A stretch of DNA of 64,000 nt, from contig NZ_NSGG01000002.1 of the NCBI RefSeq assembly GCF_002295065.1, positions 1 to 64,000 on the forward strand, written 5' to 3'. The first letter of the stretch is position 1. Each line of letters starts with the position of its first letter. Made by a program: the position numbers and the translations under genes. The notes under the pieces were generated by a model. It was given only the letters and a program-made list of their open reading frames with translations. It was not told the origin of the DNA and made no database searches. Positions 7,514-16,321 of this stretch are shown here, in pieces. This DNA comes from Mesorhizobium sp. WSM3859 (GTDB taxonomy: Bacteria; Pseudomonadota; Alphaproteobacteria; Rhizobiales; Rhizobiaceae).

Positions 7514-8662
7514 ATGACCCTGACAAATCGCGACCTCATCGAACTCACCGAATGGCGCCGCAAGCTGCACCGGCAGCCCGAGATTTCGAATGAGGAAGAA
7601 AAGACCGCCAGGGAGGTGGTGAACTTCCTCGCCGATACCGGGCCGGACAAGGTGCTGACGGGGCTCGGCGGGCACGGCGTGGCGGCGGTCTATGACAGCG
7701 GCAAGGCCGGGCCGACCGTGCTGTTCCGCTCCGAGCTCGACGCGCTGCCGATCGAGGAGCTTTCGGGCGTCGAGCATGCCTCGCAGGTGCCGGGCAAGTC
7801 GCATATGTGCGGGCATGACGGGCACAGCGCGATCCTGGCCTCGCTTGGCCGCCAGTTCGGCCGAGAGCGGCCGGCGCGCGGGCGTGTCGTGCTGATGTTC
7901 CAGCCAGCCGAGGAAACCGGCAATGGCGCCGCCGGCGTCGTCGCCGATCCGCGCTTCGCCGAGATCGCGCCGGACTTCGCCTTCTCGCTGCACAACCTGC
8001 CCGGCGTGCCGTTCGGCGAGGTGCGGCTCAAGTCCGGTACCGTCAACTGCGCCTCGCGCAGCATGCGCATCGTGCTCGAGGGCAAGACCGCGCATTCCTC
8101 GATGCCGGAAACCGGCACCTCGCCGATGCCGGCGGTGAGCGAGCTGATGCCGGCGCTGCCCGCGCTCGGGCGCGGCACTTTCGCGGACGATGATTTCAGC
8201 ATGGTGACCGTCACTCATTGTTCGATGGGCGAAGCCGTGTTCGGCATCGCGCCGGGCTATGCCGAAGTGTGGGCGACGCTGCGCACAAGGCGCGACGAGC
8301 GCATGGCCGAACTCGTCGCCTCGGCCGAAGCCCTTGCGGCAAAAATCGCCGCCGCGCATGGTCTCTCGGTGCGCTTCGACTATCACGAGATCTTCGTCGC
8401 CAGCGTCAACGCGCCGGACGCGGTCGCCCATCTCGCCCGCGCGCTCGACGAGGAAGGCGTTTTACGCAGCGAGGCGGCGCTGCCGATGCGCGCCTCGGAG
8501 GATTTCGGCATTTTCGGCCACAGCGCCAAATCGGCGATGTTCTTCCTTGGCGCGGGCGAGCGCCATCCGTCGCTGCACAATCCCGACTATGATTTCCCCG
8601 ACGATCTGATCCCGATCGGCTCGCGTATCTTCATGCGCGCGGCGCGAAATCTGCTGGGGTGA
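7514..8662 (+). CDS. M20-family metallo-amidohydrolase (hippurate hydrolase-like)
   Basis: This 382-residue protein belongs to the M20D amidohydrolase group, which cleaves N-acyl amino acids such as hippurate or IAA conjugates in the cytoplasm. Visible signatures are RRKLHRQPEIS at the start, the metal-site region SELDALPIEE, the CGHDGHSA metal motif, EETGNGA and the closing HNPDYDFPDD, where His is a ligand. The start at 7514 was chosen because MTLTNRDLIELTEWRRKLH matches the usual N-terminus; the frame stays open further upstream. It is transcribed away from the AraC genes across a 221-base gap. The actual substrate cannot be told from sequence. Confidence 0.9.
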   Translation: MTLTNRDLIELTEWRRKLHRQPEISNEEEKTAREVVNFLADTGPDKVLTGLGGHGVAAVYDSGKAGPTVLFRSELDALPIEELSGVEHASQVPGKSHMCGHDGHSAILASLGRQFGRERPARGRVVLMFQPAEETGNGAAGVVADPRFAEIAPDFAFSLHNLPGVPFGEVRLKSGTVNCASRSMRIVLEGKTAHSSMPETGTSPMPAVSELMPALPALGRGTFADDDFSMVTVTHCSMGEAVFGIAPGYAEVWATLRTRRDERMAELVASAEALAAKIAAAHGLSVRFDYHEIFVASVNAPDAVAHLARALDEEGVLRSEAALPMRASEDFGIFGHSAKSAMFFLGAGERHPSLHNPDYDFPDDLIPIGSRIFMRAARNLLG

Positions 8663-8738
8663 GCGTCACTGCAGCCAAGGAGCGGCCACCGCGCATCGAA
8701 AGCTCGCATTATGGGCAATTTGTCGTTATATTTGGCTT

Positions 8739-8948
8739 ATGACCAAAGCACAGATCAAACAGGAAGCAACAGGCAAATGGGCGGTGCGTGATTCACGCAG
8801 CGGTCGCTTCGTGGAGGTGCGCGGGGCAGACTCCTTGAAGGCGTCGCAATTGCCGCTGAAGAAAGGCCTGGATCTTACAAAGCCGATAGCAGAGCAAGCA
8901 CTCAAAGACGACTCCGACAAGGTCCGTAAACCCACCGTCAAGAACTGA
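8739..8948 (+). CDS. Putative antitoxin of a PIN-domain module
   Basis: This is a 69-residue, Lys-rich protein beginning MTKAQIKQEATGKWAVRDSR. It sits three bases upstream of a PIN-domain toxin gene, the normal position for a VapB-type antitoxin. No AbrB, Phd or ribbon-helix-helix pattern is clear. The central part, SGRFVEVRGADSL, looks like a small beta-strand pair rather than a known DNA-binding fold. The role is inferred from arrangement. Confidence 0.7.
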   Translation: MTKAQIKQEATGKWAVRDSRSGRFVEVRGADSLKASQLPLKKGLDLTKPIAEQALKDDSDKVRKPTVKN

Positions 8949-8951
8949 CGT

Positions 8952-9383
8952 TTGCCAGGCGCCCTGCTCGACACCCATACACTTTATTGGCTGGTGACGG
9001 CGGCCGGCACGCTTTCCGAAGAAGCCCTTGTCGCGATTGCCGATGGCCAATCCTCCGGAACGCTTTACGTGTCACCGATCACGGCATGGGAATTGACGAT
9101 CGCCTCCCGCAAGCCTGCGCATAAGGACCCGCCGAATCTCGGCACGGGAACCCCGTCGAAGTGGTTCTCGGCGGCGGTGGCTGCCACAGGAGCGAAGATT
9201 GTCCCCATCAAGCAGCGTATTGCCTGCGAGGCAGCTGCTGTAATAGCCGATACCGGCCACAAGGACCCAGGTGATTGTTATCTGATCGCGACGGCGCGCG
9301 TGAGAAGGGTCCCGATCATCACGCGCGACGCACTCGTGCTCGGCCTCGCTTCACCCAACTACCTAGAGGTGATTGTCTGCTAG
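8952..9383 (+). CDS. PIN-domain ribonuclease toxin (VapC-like)
   Basis: This 143-residue protein has the PIN-domain acidic residues in order: Asp in LLDTHTLYWL, Glu in TAWELTIA, Asp in KDPGDCYLIATA and Asp in ITRDALVL. PIN toxins are Mg-dependent RNases that cut tRNA or rRNA when released from the antitoxin. The start is a TTG at 8952, three bases after the antitoxin stop, consistent with translational coupling. The pair is flanked by ordinary metabolic genes, and no mobility gene is close. Confidence 0.85.
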   Translation: MPGALLDTHTLYWLVTAAGTLSEEALVAIADGQSSGTLYVSPITAWELTIASRKPAHKDPPNLGTGTPSKWFSAAVAATGAKIVPIKQRIACEAAAVIADTGHKDPGDCYLIATARVRRVPIITRDALVLGLASPNYLEVIVC

Positions 9384-9530
9384 AGCCAGCAAGAAGCGCG
9401 ATGGATGTTGTTGCGCCAGCCACACTAGGTCCGGTGTCAGCATCATCACAGCCGGCATCAACACGAACAAGGCAATCACGGCAGCGCGCCGGCAGGATGA
9501 TCATGGCCTATCTGACCAGCGCGGGCCGCC

Positions 9531-10082
9531 ATGCCGCCTGATCGGGACTTCTTCGCCCGCGACGCGCTCGTGGTCGCCCGGGCGCTGATCGGCGCCACGC
9601 TTGGGCTCTCCGGTGTCGGCGGCATCATCGTCGAGACCGAGGCCTACCGGCCCGACGATCCAGCCTCGCATGCCTATCGCGGCCGCACGCCGCGCAACGC
9701 GCCGATGTATGGCGCGCCCGGCACGGCCTATGTGTATCGTTCCTACGGCCTGCACTGGTGCCTGAACGCGGTATGCCTGCCGGGCAGCGCCGTGCTGATC
9801 CGCGCGATCCAGCCGCAATCAGGTATCGCCGAGATGCGCGGCCGGCGCGGCGTGGACGACGAGCGGCTGCTCTGCTCCGGGCCCGGCAAGCTCTGCCAGG
9901 CGCTGGGCATCGACGGCTCGCACAATCGGCTGCCGCTCACCGCGCCGCCCTTCGAGTTCGCCCCATTGCGGACCGATCCGGCCGCGATCGTCAGCGGCCG
10001 CCGGATCGGCCTGACCAAGGCGATGGAATTCGAGTGGCGGTTCGGGCTTGGCGGGTCGGCCTATCTCAGCCGGAAATTCTGA
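9531..10082 (+). CDS. mpg: DNA-3-methyladenine glycosylase (AAG/MPG type)
   Basis: This 183-residue base-excision-repair enzyme removes alkylated purines such as 3-methyladenine from DNA. The family signatures are the catalytic-Glu segment [42 protein letters not shown] and the [11 protein letters not shown] block. The length is normal for the bacterial family. Start ATG at 9531 ([21 protein letters not shown]) fits the usual N-terminus DFF.R....VA..LIG. It follows the toxin gene by about 150 bases with no recognisable signal between. Confidence 0.93.
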   Translation: MPPDRDFFARDALVVARALIGATLGLSGVGGIIVETEAYRPDDPASHAYRGRTPRNAPMYGAPGTAYVYRSYGLHWCLNAVCLPGSAVLIRAIQPQSGIAEMRGRRGVDDERLLCSGPGKLCQALGIDGSHNRLPLTAPPFEFAPLRTDPAAIVSGRRIGLTKAMEFEWRFGLGGSAYLSRKF

Positions 10083-10167
10083 GCGGGGCCATATCCGTTT
10101 CCGATCCCGCGTGATGGATCATTCGCGGCGAGCGCGCGTTTCGAGACAGATATCGGAGGAACGGACG

Positions 10168-10467
10168 ATGGCGAATGACAAATACGAACGCATCCAACGC
10201 CGCGCCTATGAAATCTGGCAACGCAGCGGCGAAGCGGATGGCCAGCACGAGGAACACTGGCATCGGGCTTGCGAGGAAATCGAGCGCGAGGACAAGGGAC
10301 TGGGCGAACAGCCTGGCGCCGCGATGCCCGGAGCGGTGACGATACCGGCCGGCCAACCAGACCCGCTGGCAGCCGAAGCGCTGGCGCGCAAGGCGATGGA
10401 AAACCGGCCAGAAGGGCCGGCTGCCGATAATCCAGCGCCGACGAAGCGTAGCCGGCGCAAAGGCTGA
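10168..10467 (+). CDS. DUF2934 small protein
   Basis: This 99-residue protein starts MANDKYERIQRRAYEIWQRS after a GGAGG ribosome site. The N-terminal 40 residues (RRAYEIW...G...HEEHWHRA..EIE) are the DUF2934 signature, common in rhizobia and of unknown function. The rest is a low-complexity Pro/Ala-rich tail ending in a basic KRSRRKG. A second DUF2934 gene lies at 28873. The longer upstream start at 10048 has no ribosome site. Confidence 0.85.
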   Translation: MANDKYERIQRRAYEIWQRSGEADGQHEEHWHRACEEIEREDKGLGEQPGAAMPGAVTIPAGQPDPLAAEALARKAMENRPEGPAADNPAPTKRSRRKG

Positions 10468-10558
10468 AGCCGATCACATTCAATGTCGAACAGGCCGTCG
10501 ACGAGACTTTCTCGGGACGCGAGCCGGCGGACGGAGCAGCCCGCGTCAGCCGCGGGTT

Positions 10559-10873
10559 CTAGACCTCCCGGCTGTCGAAAAGGAAAATCTGCACGCCTGA
10601 CTCATCAGGCGCGTAGAGCCGGCGATCCGCGCCGGCCGCTTTTCCCTGCGGGCTGGCGAAGCCCTTTTTCATCGCGTCGAGATCGTCGAAATGCAGCGTC
10701 CCGATCAGGTAGACGTCGGACGGTCCGGCCAGCACCGTGATCGGCCCTTGGCTGACCTCGTATTTCCTCAAGCCCGGTATCTTCTTGGCCAGCGGTATGT
10801 GCGTCTCGAAATAGTGCTTGTCGAACGCCTGCGCGTCGTCCGGCTGCTTGTAGATGACGACCATTCCAGCCAT
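10559..10873 (-). CDS. EthD-family protein
   Basis: This is a 104-residue ferredoxin-like alpha/beta protein of the EthD family. MAGMVVIYKQPDDAQAFDKH, FETHIPLAKKIPGLRKYEVS and the closing DESGVQIFLFD match the pattern of small dimeric alpha+beta-barrel proteins often linked to catabolic gene sets. The start at 10873 has AAGGAGAG upstream. It stands alone between DUF2934 and a lipoprotein gene. No catalytic residue assignment is possible. Confidence 0.8.
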   Translation of the reverse strand: MAGMVVIYKQPDDAQAFDKHYFETHIPLAKKIPGLRKYEVSQGPITVLAGPSDVYLIGTLHFDDLDAMKKGFASPQGKAAGADRRLYAPDESGVQIFLFDSREV

Positions 10874-11071
10874 TGCGGCTCTCCTTTTCGTTGCGGATGA
10901 CCGAAGGACGAAACGGCGGGAGAAAACGGAACGGGGTCTCGGAAAATTTCTGGAAAGCGCAGAAGGACGGCGATTGTGGCTTCCGGGCCTCCATCCGGCT
11001 TTTGCCGCCATCTCGCTTGTGCGAAGAAGCATTCTGTGGTCTCTCCGGCCTAAATTAGCGAGGACTCAAGG

Positions 11072-11431
11072 ATGAGAAATGCGGTGATCGCCGCGCTCTG
11101 CGCGGGTGTGGCTGGATGCGTGTCCTCGCCGGCCAACTATGGCGCCTCGCTATCGCAGCAGGATCCGAAATGGGCATCGCCGGGATGCCAGCAGGCCCGC
11201 GCCGCTGCCGCTGACTACGCGCAGCGCGAGAAAGACCATCCCGGCTGGGGTTTTGGCGTCCTACTTGGGCCTTACAGCATGGGAATGGTGGCGGCGGTGA
11301 AAGACCATGAGCAGCAGCAGCGGCGGCTGCTCGCGCGCCAGATGCATCTGCAGTGCTCGAGCCAGAAGCTGCCGAAGGAACTGGATTTCGATCCGGCAAT
11401 CTACGCGCCGAAAAAGCAGCATTATCCGTAG
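11072..11431 (+). CDS. Small lipoprotein of unknown function
   Basis: This 119-residue protein has a short signal sequence and lipobox (MRNAVIAALCAGVAGC, Cys16 as lipidation site). The mature part is polar with a segment GWGFGVLLGPYSMGMVAAVKD that may be a membrane-associated hairpin, then a Gln-rich helix. No family is recognised. It probably resides in the outer or inner membrane leaflet. Confidence 0.75.
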   Translation: MRNAVIAALCAGVAGCVSSPANYGASLSQQDPKWASPGCQQARAAAADYAQREKDHPGWGFGVLLGPYSMGMVAAVKDHEQQQRRLLARQMHLQCSSQKLPKELDFDPAIYAPKKQHYP

Positions 11432-11447
11432 GGCGGCGGCGTGGTTT

Positions 11448-12059
11448 CTACTGCGGCCGCTCCGCCGCTCTGTTGCCGTCAAATACGTAGCTGAGGATCG
11501 CCACGCCCGTCGCGGTCGAGACTTGGTCCGACAGCTTCAGCGCCGCAGGCGCCTGTCCCGGCTCGAAAAGGCGCGAGCCATCCCCGAGAACCAGGGGGTG
11601 GACCATCAGCACCAGCTCGTCGACAAGCCCGTGTCGCATCAGCGCGCGCAGCAGCTTGCCGCTGCCGAACATGACCAGCGTCTTGTCATGGCTTTGCCTG
11701 AGCTTGCGCACTGCCTCCCCGGCATCGCCGGCAAGCAGCGTCGAATTCTCCCAGCCTGGCTCATAGCCGCCGTCATGCGAGGCGACGAATTTCCGCGCGC
11801 CGGTCAGCGCCCTGGTCATCGGACTGCCCGGCTCGCGGACAGCCCAGGCTTCGTATAGATCCTCATAGGTCGTCCGGCCGGCGAGCAGCGACCAGCCACC
11901 GGCCATGGCGCGGCCGATGACCTCCTGCATCTTCGGATCATTGCCCGGATTGCTCCAGCCGCCATGCGCAAAACCATTGCGCGTGTCTTCGTCCGCCCGC
12001 GCCGGCGCCTGGAAGACACCGTCCAGCGTCAGATGCTCGATGGCGATGATCCTTGCCAT
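11448..12059 (-). CDS. Dihydrofolate-reductase-fold protein (RibD C-terminal family)
   Basis: This 203-residue protein belongs to the RibD_C/DHFR-like family often annotated as a deaminase-reductase. Visible motifs are the opening LTLDGVFQAPA, LLAGRTTYEDL (GRxTYE), VMFGSGKLLRAL and ELVLMVHPLVLGDGSRLF. Such proteins bind NADPH, but their substrates are mostly unknown. It is followed in the same direction by nothing closer than the lipoprotein gene facing it. The cupin gene upstream is eight bases away, so the two are probably cotranscribed. Confidence 0.87.
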   Translation of the reverse strand: MARIIAIEHLTLDGVFQAPARADEDTRNGFAHGGWSNPGNDPKMQEVIGRAMAGGWSLLAGRTTYEDLYEAWAVREPGSPMTRALTGARKFVASHDGGYEPGWENSTLLAGDAGEAVRKLRQSHDKTLVMFGSGKLLRALMRHGLVDELVLMVHPLVLGDGSRLFEPGQAPAALKLSDQVSTATGVAILSYVFDGNRAAERPQ

Positions 12060-12066
12060 TTCAGCC

Positions 12067-12591
12067 TTAGCTCCATGCTTTCAGCAGCGGCCCGTCGCTG
12101 CCATGGATCGGGTCCTTGTCGGGACGGCGGACCTCCGGGATCGTGCGCAGCGCCTCGGCATGCTGCTCCGGGCTCCGGCACAGATCGTATGTGCCGAAGG
12201 GCGGATAGGCGCCGATCACGAGCAGATCCGCGGAGGCGGACAGGCGTTGATGGCCCGTGCCGGCCGGCAGGACCGCCACGTCACCCGCCTTGACCTCGAT
12301 CACCTTGCCCTTGTCGCCGCCGAAGCGCACCTCGGCGGAGCCGCGCGCGATGCCCAAAACCTCATGAATGCGCGAGTGATAATGGACGAAGCCGTAGATG
12401 CCGTCGCGCCAGCTGTCGCCCCAGCCATTCGCGCCGAAAATATCCTCGAAGACCGCGGCCGGATCGACGTCGTCCGGCAGCGGCACCGCGCCGGGATAGA
12501 CAAGCATGGGCCAGCGCGGATGATTGGGCACCAGCCCGTCATCGGCGAAGCGAAAGGCGAGAGGCTCCTGCTTTTTGACTTGTTGCGCCAT
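12067..12591 (-). CDS. Cupin-domain protein
   Basis: This 174-residue protein contains one cupin barrel. The first motif is FVHYHSRIHEVLGIARGSAE, with metal-ligand-type His and Glu, and the second is AGDVAVLPAGTGH. It starts at the ATG at 12591 (MAQQVKKQEPLAFRF), and its stop lies eight bases before the DHFR-like gene, so they form an operon. Cupins of this size bind a metal and act as small oxygenases, isomerases or sensors; which applies here is unknown. Confidence 0.85.
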   Translation of the reverse strand: MAQQVKKQEPLAFRFADDGLVPNHPRWPMLVYPGAVPLPDDVDPAAVFEDIFGANGWGDSWRDGIYGFVHYHSRIHEVLGIARGSAEVRFGGDKGKVIEVKAGDVAVLPAGTGHQRLSASADLLVIGAYPPFGTYDLCRSPEQHAEALRTIPEVRRPDKDPIHGSDGPLLKAWS

Positions 12592-12670
12592 CCTTGCCAC
12601 TCCTGCAACCTGCACTATTGGGTCTAACGGTTTGCAGCGCGCTTTGCTCCGGTCGACCGAGGAGGTCACG

Positions 12671-13192
12671 ATGACCGCGTTTTCGACAATCGGCTTTCTC
12701 GCCCCAGCGCTGCTTTCGGCCTTTGTCGCTGCCGCCAGCGCCGCGCCGGCGCCGACTGCCGCGGCGCAGGATCTTTACAGCTTCTGCCGCCAGGTGAAGA
12801 ACGACGACACGGTCCGCCCCTATTCGCATGAGCTTTACAACGGCACGGTCAAGGCGTTCAAAAAACTGTTTCCCGACGCCATGAGCGCGCCGCAGGAGCA
12901 GGAACTACAGACGCAGGCCAACTATCGCTGCATGAACGGCAAGGTGCTGGCCTGCTTCGTCGGCGCCAACCTGCCCTGCGCCAAGATGAATGCCGCGCGC
13001 GACAATCCGGGCGCCGACGAATTCTGCAAGACCAACCCGAATGCCGATGTCGTGCCGGCCTTCGCTACAGGCCACGACGCCGTCTATTTCTACAAATGCG
13101 CCAGTGGCAAGGCGGTGGTTGCCGGGCGTTCGTGGGCGCTCGACAAGCGCGGCTTTGCCAGGAAGCTGTGGACCGTGATTTCGGAACACTGA
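12671..13192 (+). CDS. Exported protein of unknown function
   Basis: Counting from the ATG at 12671 (GGAGG upstream), this 173-residue protein begins with a signal peptide whose hydrophobic core is TIGFLAPALLSAFVAAASA. The mature part carries six Cys in the segments YSFCRQV, YRCMNGKVLACFVGANLPCA, EFCKTN and FYKCASG, suggesting disulphides in the periplasm. It is divergent from the cupin gene. No family is recognised. Confidence 0.75.
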   Translation: MTAFSTIGFLAPALLSAFVAAASAAPAPTAAAQDLYSFCRQVKNDDTVRPYSHELYNGTVKAFKKLFPDAMSAPQEQELQTQANYRCMNGKVLACFVGANLPCAKMNAARDNPGADEFCKTNPNADVVPAFATGHDAVYFYKCASGKAVVAGRSWALDKRGFARKLWTVISEH

Positions 13193-13352
13193 GACGATTC
13201 AGCGCCACAGCAGCTAGACCCCAAGTGCAGTCGAGAAGCGACCGTTTGCGCGGGGGCGGGTCGGAAAGCAGCGGCACCAGAAGCGGCGGCCCGCGCGGAC
13301 GCATGGTTCTGCAAGAATAGGACGTACGGTGCGGGAATCGAGCGGCCGGCGG

Positions 13353-13685
13353 TTACTGCGGAAGCAGCCGCGAGACCTTGAGCCGCGGCGCGAAGAAGCA
13401 GCGCAGATAGGGCTGGTTGGTGATGACGTATCTGTTCTCGCAGATATGGTATCGGCCGTCGGGCGATTCCTGCACGCGGTCGCGCGGGATGTTGAAGCCA
13501 TCGGGCAGATAGACATAGCCGCCGTCCGTCCTGGACTGCACCGAGGATTCCGGTATCGGGCGGCAATCCGTGCCGCCGCAGCATTTGAAGTTCGTTACCG
13601 GATCGACCTTGTTCTGGTACCAGTCATGGGCGTCGACGCCTGTCGCGGCGGCAAGGCAGATGGCGGTGACAACGACCCTTCGCAT
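13353..13685 (-). CDS. Small exported Cys-containing protein
   Basis: From the ATG at 13685 (GAGGAA upstream) the product is 110 residues with a signal peptide, MRRVVVTAICLAAATGVDA. The mature segment DPVTNFKCCGGTDCRPIPES is followed by DGGYVYLPDGF, ICENRY and RCFFAPR. The CCGG..DC pattern and GGYVYLPDGFNIPRDRV recur in alphaproteobacterial periplasmic proteins of unknown role. An upstream ATG (MSSASAS) would spoil the signal peptide. Confidence 0.75.
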   Translation of the reverse strand: MRRVVVTAICLAAATGVDAHDWYQNKVDPVTNFKCCGGTDCRPIPESSVQSRTDGGYVYLPDGFNIPRDRVQESPDGRYHICENRYVITNQPYLRCFFAPRLKVSRLLPQ

Positions 13686-13845
13686 GGCATTCCTCGACGA
13701 GGCGGAGGCGCTGCTCATTCGAACGTCATGTATATAGCCTTGCGCCGGAAATGCCATCGACCGGCGAAGTCCGGAACGCGAGGCCTGGCCCTTGTGGCAG
13801 CGATGGACGGAGCCGGATCTCAGAGATTGGTCCGGCCCTTTCCGA

Positions 13846-14577
13846 TCACACCAGCCGCTGGCCGCCGTCGATATGGATGGTCTCGCCGGTCATGAAAGCG
13901 TTCTGCATCAGATAGAGATAGGCCGGCGCGATGTCGGCGGGCCTGGCGATCCTGCCGGCCGGAATGCGACGGCCCATCTGCTCGAAATAGCCTGTCTTGG
14001 CCTCGCCGACGATCTCGTCCCACATCTCAGTGTCGACCCAGCCAGGCGAGACGATGTTGACGCGGGTCGGCGCCAGCTCCAGCGCCAGAGCGCGGGCGAA
14101 ATAGGTGAAGGAACCGGCGACCGCCGAGACCACGGAGCCGCCGGGGACCGGCGGGCGGTCCTTGTTGATGCCCGAGGTGAAGATCATCGAGCCGCCTTTG
14201 TTCAATTTGCGCACCGCATACTTGGCCAGCATCACCGCGCCGACCAGCTTGCCGTCAGCGAACTGGCGCACGAAATCCATGTCGGTTTCCCCAATCGGAT
14301 CATTAGGCGGCGGCGTGCCGGCGGTCGCCACCAGATGATCGAAGGCGCCGCCCGTATCGAACAGGCGGGCAACGTCCGCCTCGCTGGCCATGTCGGCGGC
14401 GATGCGCGTCACGCGCCCTGCCCCGCCGAGCCTCTTCGCTGCGGCCTTCAGGTTGTCCTCGGAGCGGCCGACGATCACGACTTCCGCACCGTGTTCCAGT
14501 GCAGCGGCCGCGACGCCGAAACCAATGCCGGAGCTGCCGCCGACGACGATGATCTTCTTTCCCGTGAGAGTGGTCAT
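13846..14577 (-). CDS. Short-chain dehydrogenase-like protein lacking the YxxxK motif
   Basis: This 243-residue Rossmann protein has the cofactor motif GGSSGIGFG (13-21) and the C-terminal ALALELAPTRVNIVSPGW block of SDR enzymes. The catalytic Ser region is IFTSGIN. Aligning back from RALALE, the positions for Tyr and Lys read Val and Ala (SVVSAVAG), so the classical YxxxK is missing. A divergent SDR subgroup with this change is known, but its chemistry is unclear. The gene lies downstream of the VOC gene on the same strand and may be cotranscribed with it under the LysR regulator. Confidence 0.88.
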   Translation of the reverse strand: MTTLTGKKIIVVGGSSGIGFGVAAAALEHGAEVVIVGRSEDNLKAAAKRLGGAGRVTRIAADMASEADVARLFDTGGAFDHLVATAGTPPPNDPIGETDMDFVRQFADGKLVGAVMLAKYAVRKLNKGGSMIFTSGINKDRPPVPGGSVVSAVAGSFTYFARALALELAPTRVNIVSPGWVDTEMWDEIVGEAKTGYFEQMGRRIPAGRIARPADIAPAYLYLMQNAFMTGETIHIDGGQRLV

Positions 14578-14613
14578 GGGTCTTCTCCGTTCTTCAACTG
14601 CGGGATGTTTTGT

Positions 14614-15099
14614 TCAGGCGCGGCCGGCGTGGGCTGCTTCAAGGTCGGCGAGGATGATCTTCCTCATCGAGTACATCGCCTGGTGTGCCCGATCGGCCTT
14701 TTCGCGGTCGGGGTCGTTCATCAGGCGCAAGGCATCGCTGGGGATGACTTGCCAGTAGACGCCGAACTTGTCCTTCAGCCAGCCGCAGGGTTGTTCCGAG
14801 CCGCCGTCGGCGGTGAGCGCGTTCCAGAAATAATCGGTCTCGGCCTGGTCCATCGTCTCGATGTAGAGCGAGATGCGCTCGTTGAAGGGCGGCACCCCGC
14901 CGGCGTTGAGCGCGGTGAAGCGTTGCCCTTCGAGCTCGAAGTCGAAGATCGCGTGCGGCACGGTTTTGTTGGTGCCGCCGACATGGTCGGTGAAGGTGAT
15001 GGTGTTCAGCGCCCGGCTGTTCTTGAAGACCGACAGATAGAAATCCCGCGCGGCTTCGGCATCGAGGTTGAACCAGAGGAAGGGATGAACGGTGGCCAT
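14614..15099 (-). CDS. VOC/PhnB-like protein (3-demethylubiquinone methyltransferase-type fold)
   Basis: This 161-residue protein starts MATVHPFLWFNLDAEAARDF at 15099, the typical N-terminus of the PhnB/3-dmu-9_3-mt family. Conserved blocks FYLSVFKNSRAL, FTALNAG, FNERISLYIE and CGWLKDKFGVYWQVIP are present. The fold is vicinal-oxygen-chelate. Members are usually unassigned and often sit beside LysR or sigma-factor genes. It is transcribed divergently from the LysR gene across a 131-base promoter region and is followed by the SDR gene 36 bases later. Confidence 0.88.
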   Translation of the reverse strand: MATVHPFLWFNLDAEAARDFYLSVFKNSRALNTITFTDHVGGTNKTVPHAIFDFELEGQRFTALNAGGVPPFNERISLYIETMDQAETDYFWNALTADGGSEQPCGWLKDKFGVYWQVIPSDALRLMNDPDREKADRAHQAMYSMRKIILADLEAAHAGRA

Positions 15100-15131
15100 G
15101 GTGTCCTCGCAGGTTTTGAAGTGAGTGTTGA

Positions 15132-15146
15132 TCACAAATTCTGTGA
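15132..15146. promoter_or_regulatory. Palindrome TCACA-N5-TGTGA between VOC and LysR genes
   Basis: TCACAAATTCTGTGA is a 15-bp inverted repeat centred in the divergent promoter region. Its place and TN11A form suit a LysR-type binding site, probably for the adjacent regulator. Confidence 0.45.
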
Positions 15147-15230
15147 GGATTTCTGACTGGAAAAAGCTCGACGGACAAACCAAAGTTTGGCAAGGATTTG
15201 TTACCAGATTTCACAAATGGCTTTGTCGTC

Positions 15231-16118
15231 ATGGTCCGCAGACTGCCGCCGCTCAACGCCTTGCCGGCCTTCGAGGCCGCCGCCCGGCACCTGAATTTTT
15301 CCAGGGCCGCCGGCGAACTCAACCTCACCCATGGCGCGATCAGCCGGGCGGTGAAACATCTGGAGGACCAGCTCGGCGTGCAGCTCTTCGAGCGCGCGAC
15401 GCGCTCGGTGCGGCTCACCCCTGTCGGCGAGCCCTATGCGATTGCGGTGCGCGAGGCGCTCGACCAGCTCGCGCTCGCCACACAGACGGCGACCTCGCGC
15501 CATTCCGGCTCGACTTTGAATGTCAGCACCTCCGACGGCTTCGCCGGCAAATGGCTGGTGCCGCGGCTCTACCGGTTTCACCGCGCGCATGGCGACATCG
15601 ACGTGCGCGTCTCGACCACCGGCCGGCTGACCAATTTCCGCGGCGACGGCATCGACGTCGCCATCCGCTATGGCGGCGGCCACTATCACGGCCTGACGTC
15701 GGAATTCCTCACCGGCGAGGAGGTGTTTCCCGTCTGCAGCCCGACGCTGCTCGAGGGTCCGCATCCACTGAGGCGGCCAGAGGACCTCAAGCACCATACG
15801 CTGATCCGCGACGGCTACCGTATCGACTGGGCGGCGTGGCTGGCCAGCGCCGGCGTCGAAGGCGTCGATCCGAACAGCGGCCTCACCTTCGATTCCGCCA
15901 CCTTCGCGGTGGAATCCGCCGTCCAGGGCGAAGGCGTGGTGCTTGGACGCACCATGCTGGTTTCCGCCGACCTCGCCACCGGCAGGCTGGTGCGGCCCTT
16001 CGACCACGCGCTGAAGGCGGTTTCCAGCTTCTATCTGGTCTATCCGCCGGAAGCGATCCGCCAGCGCAAGGTGAAAGCATTTCGCGACTGGCTGTTTGAG
16101 CAGATCAAGCCGGACTGA
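15231..16118 (+). CDS. LysR-family regulator (GcvA-like subgroup)
   Basis: Starting at the ATG at 15231 (MVRRLPPLNALPAFEAAARH), this is a 295-residue LysR regulator. The winged helix-turn-helix is FSRAAGELNLTHGAISRAVKHLE and the effector domain begins near LNVSTSDGFAGKWLVPRL. The PPLNALPAFEAAARH opening is typical of the GcvA-like subgroup. It is divergent from the VOC/SDR pair and probably regulates it. An in-frame start at 15198 adds 11 non-conserved residues. A decayed copy of part of this gene lies at 16690-16790. Confidence 0.93.
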   Translation: MVRRLPPLNALPAFEAAARHLNFSRAAGELNLTHGAISRAVKHLEDQLGVQLFERATRSVRLTPVGEPYAIAVREALDQLALATQTATSRHSGSTLNVSTSDGFAGKWLVPRLYRFHRAHGDIDVRVSTTGRLTNFRGDGIDVAIRYGGGHYHGLTSEFLTGEEVFPVCSPTLLEGPHPLRRPEDLKHHTLIRDGYRIDWAAWLASAGVEGVDPNSGLTFDSATFAVESAVQGEGVVLGRTMLVSADLATGRLVRPFDHALKAVSSFYLVYPPEAIRQRKVKAFRDWLFEQIKPD

Positions 16119-16321
16119 CGAGCAGCAACCATCTACACACCGCCTTGCGCGCGCGTGCTGCCTTCGAGACATGACACTCAGCTCGCGCCTCTTGCGGCAA
16201 TCCAACCTGTACGCCGATATATTAGCAATTGCTTCTTCATGGGATGGGCACGTGCTATTGTGGTTCCGGGAACGGCGGACGCGCCGTGAGCGCCCCGCGT
16301 TTCCCTTGTGGGAGGAAACCA

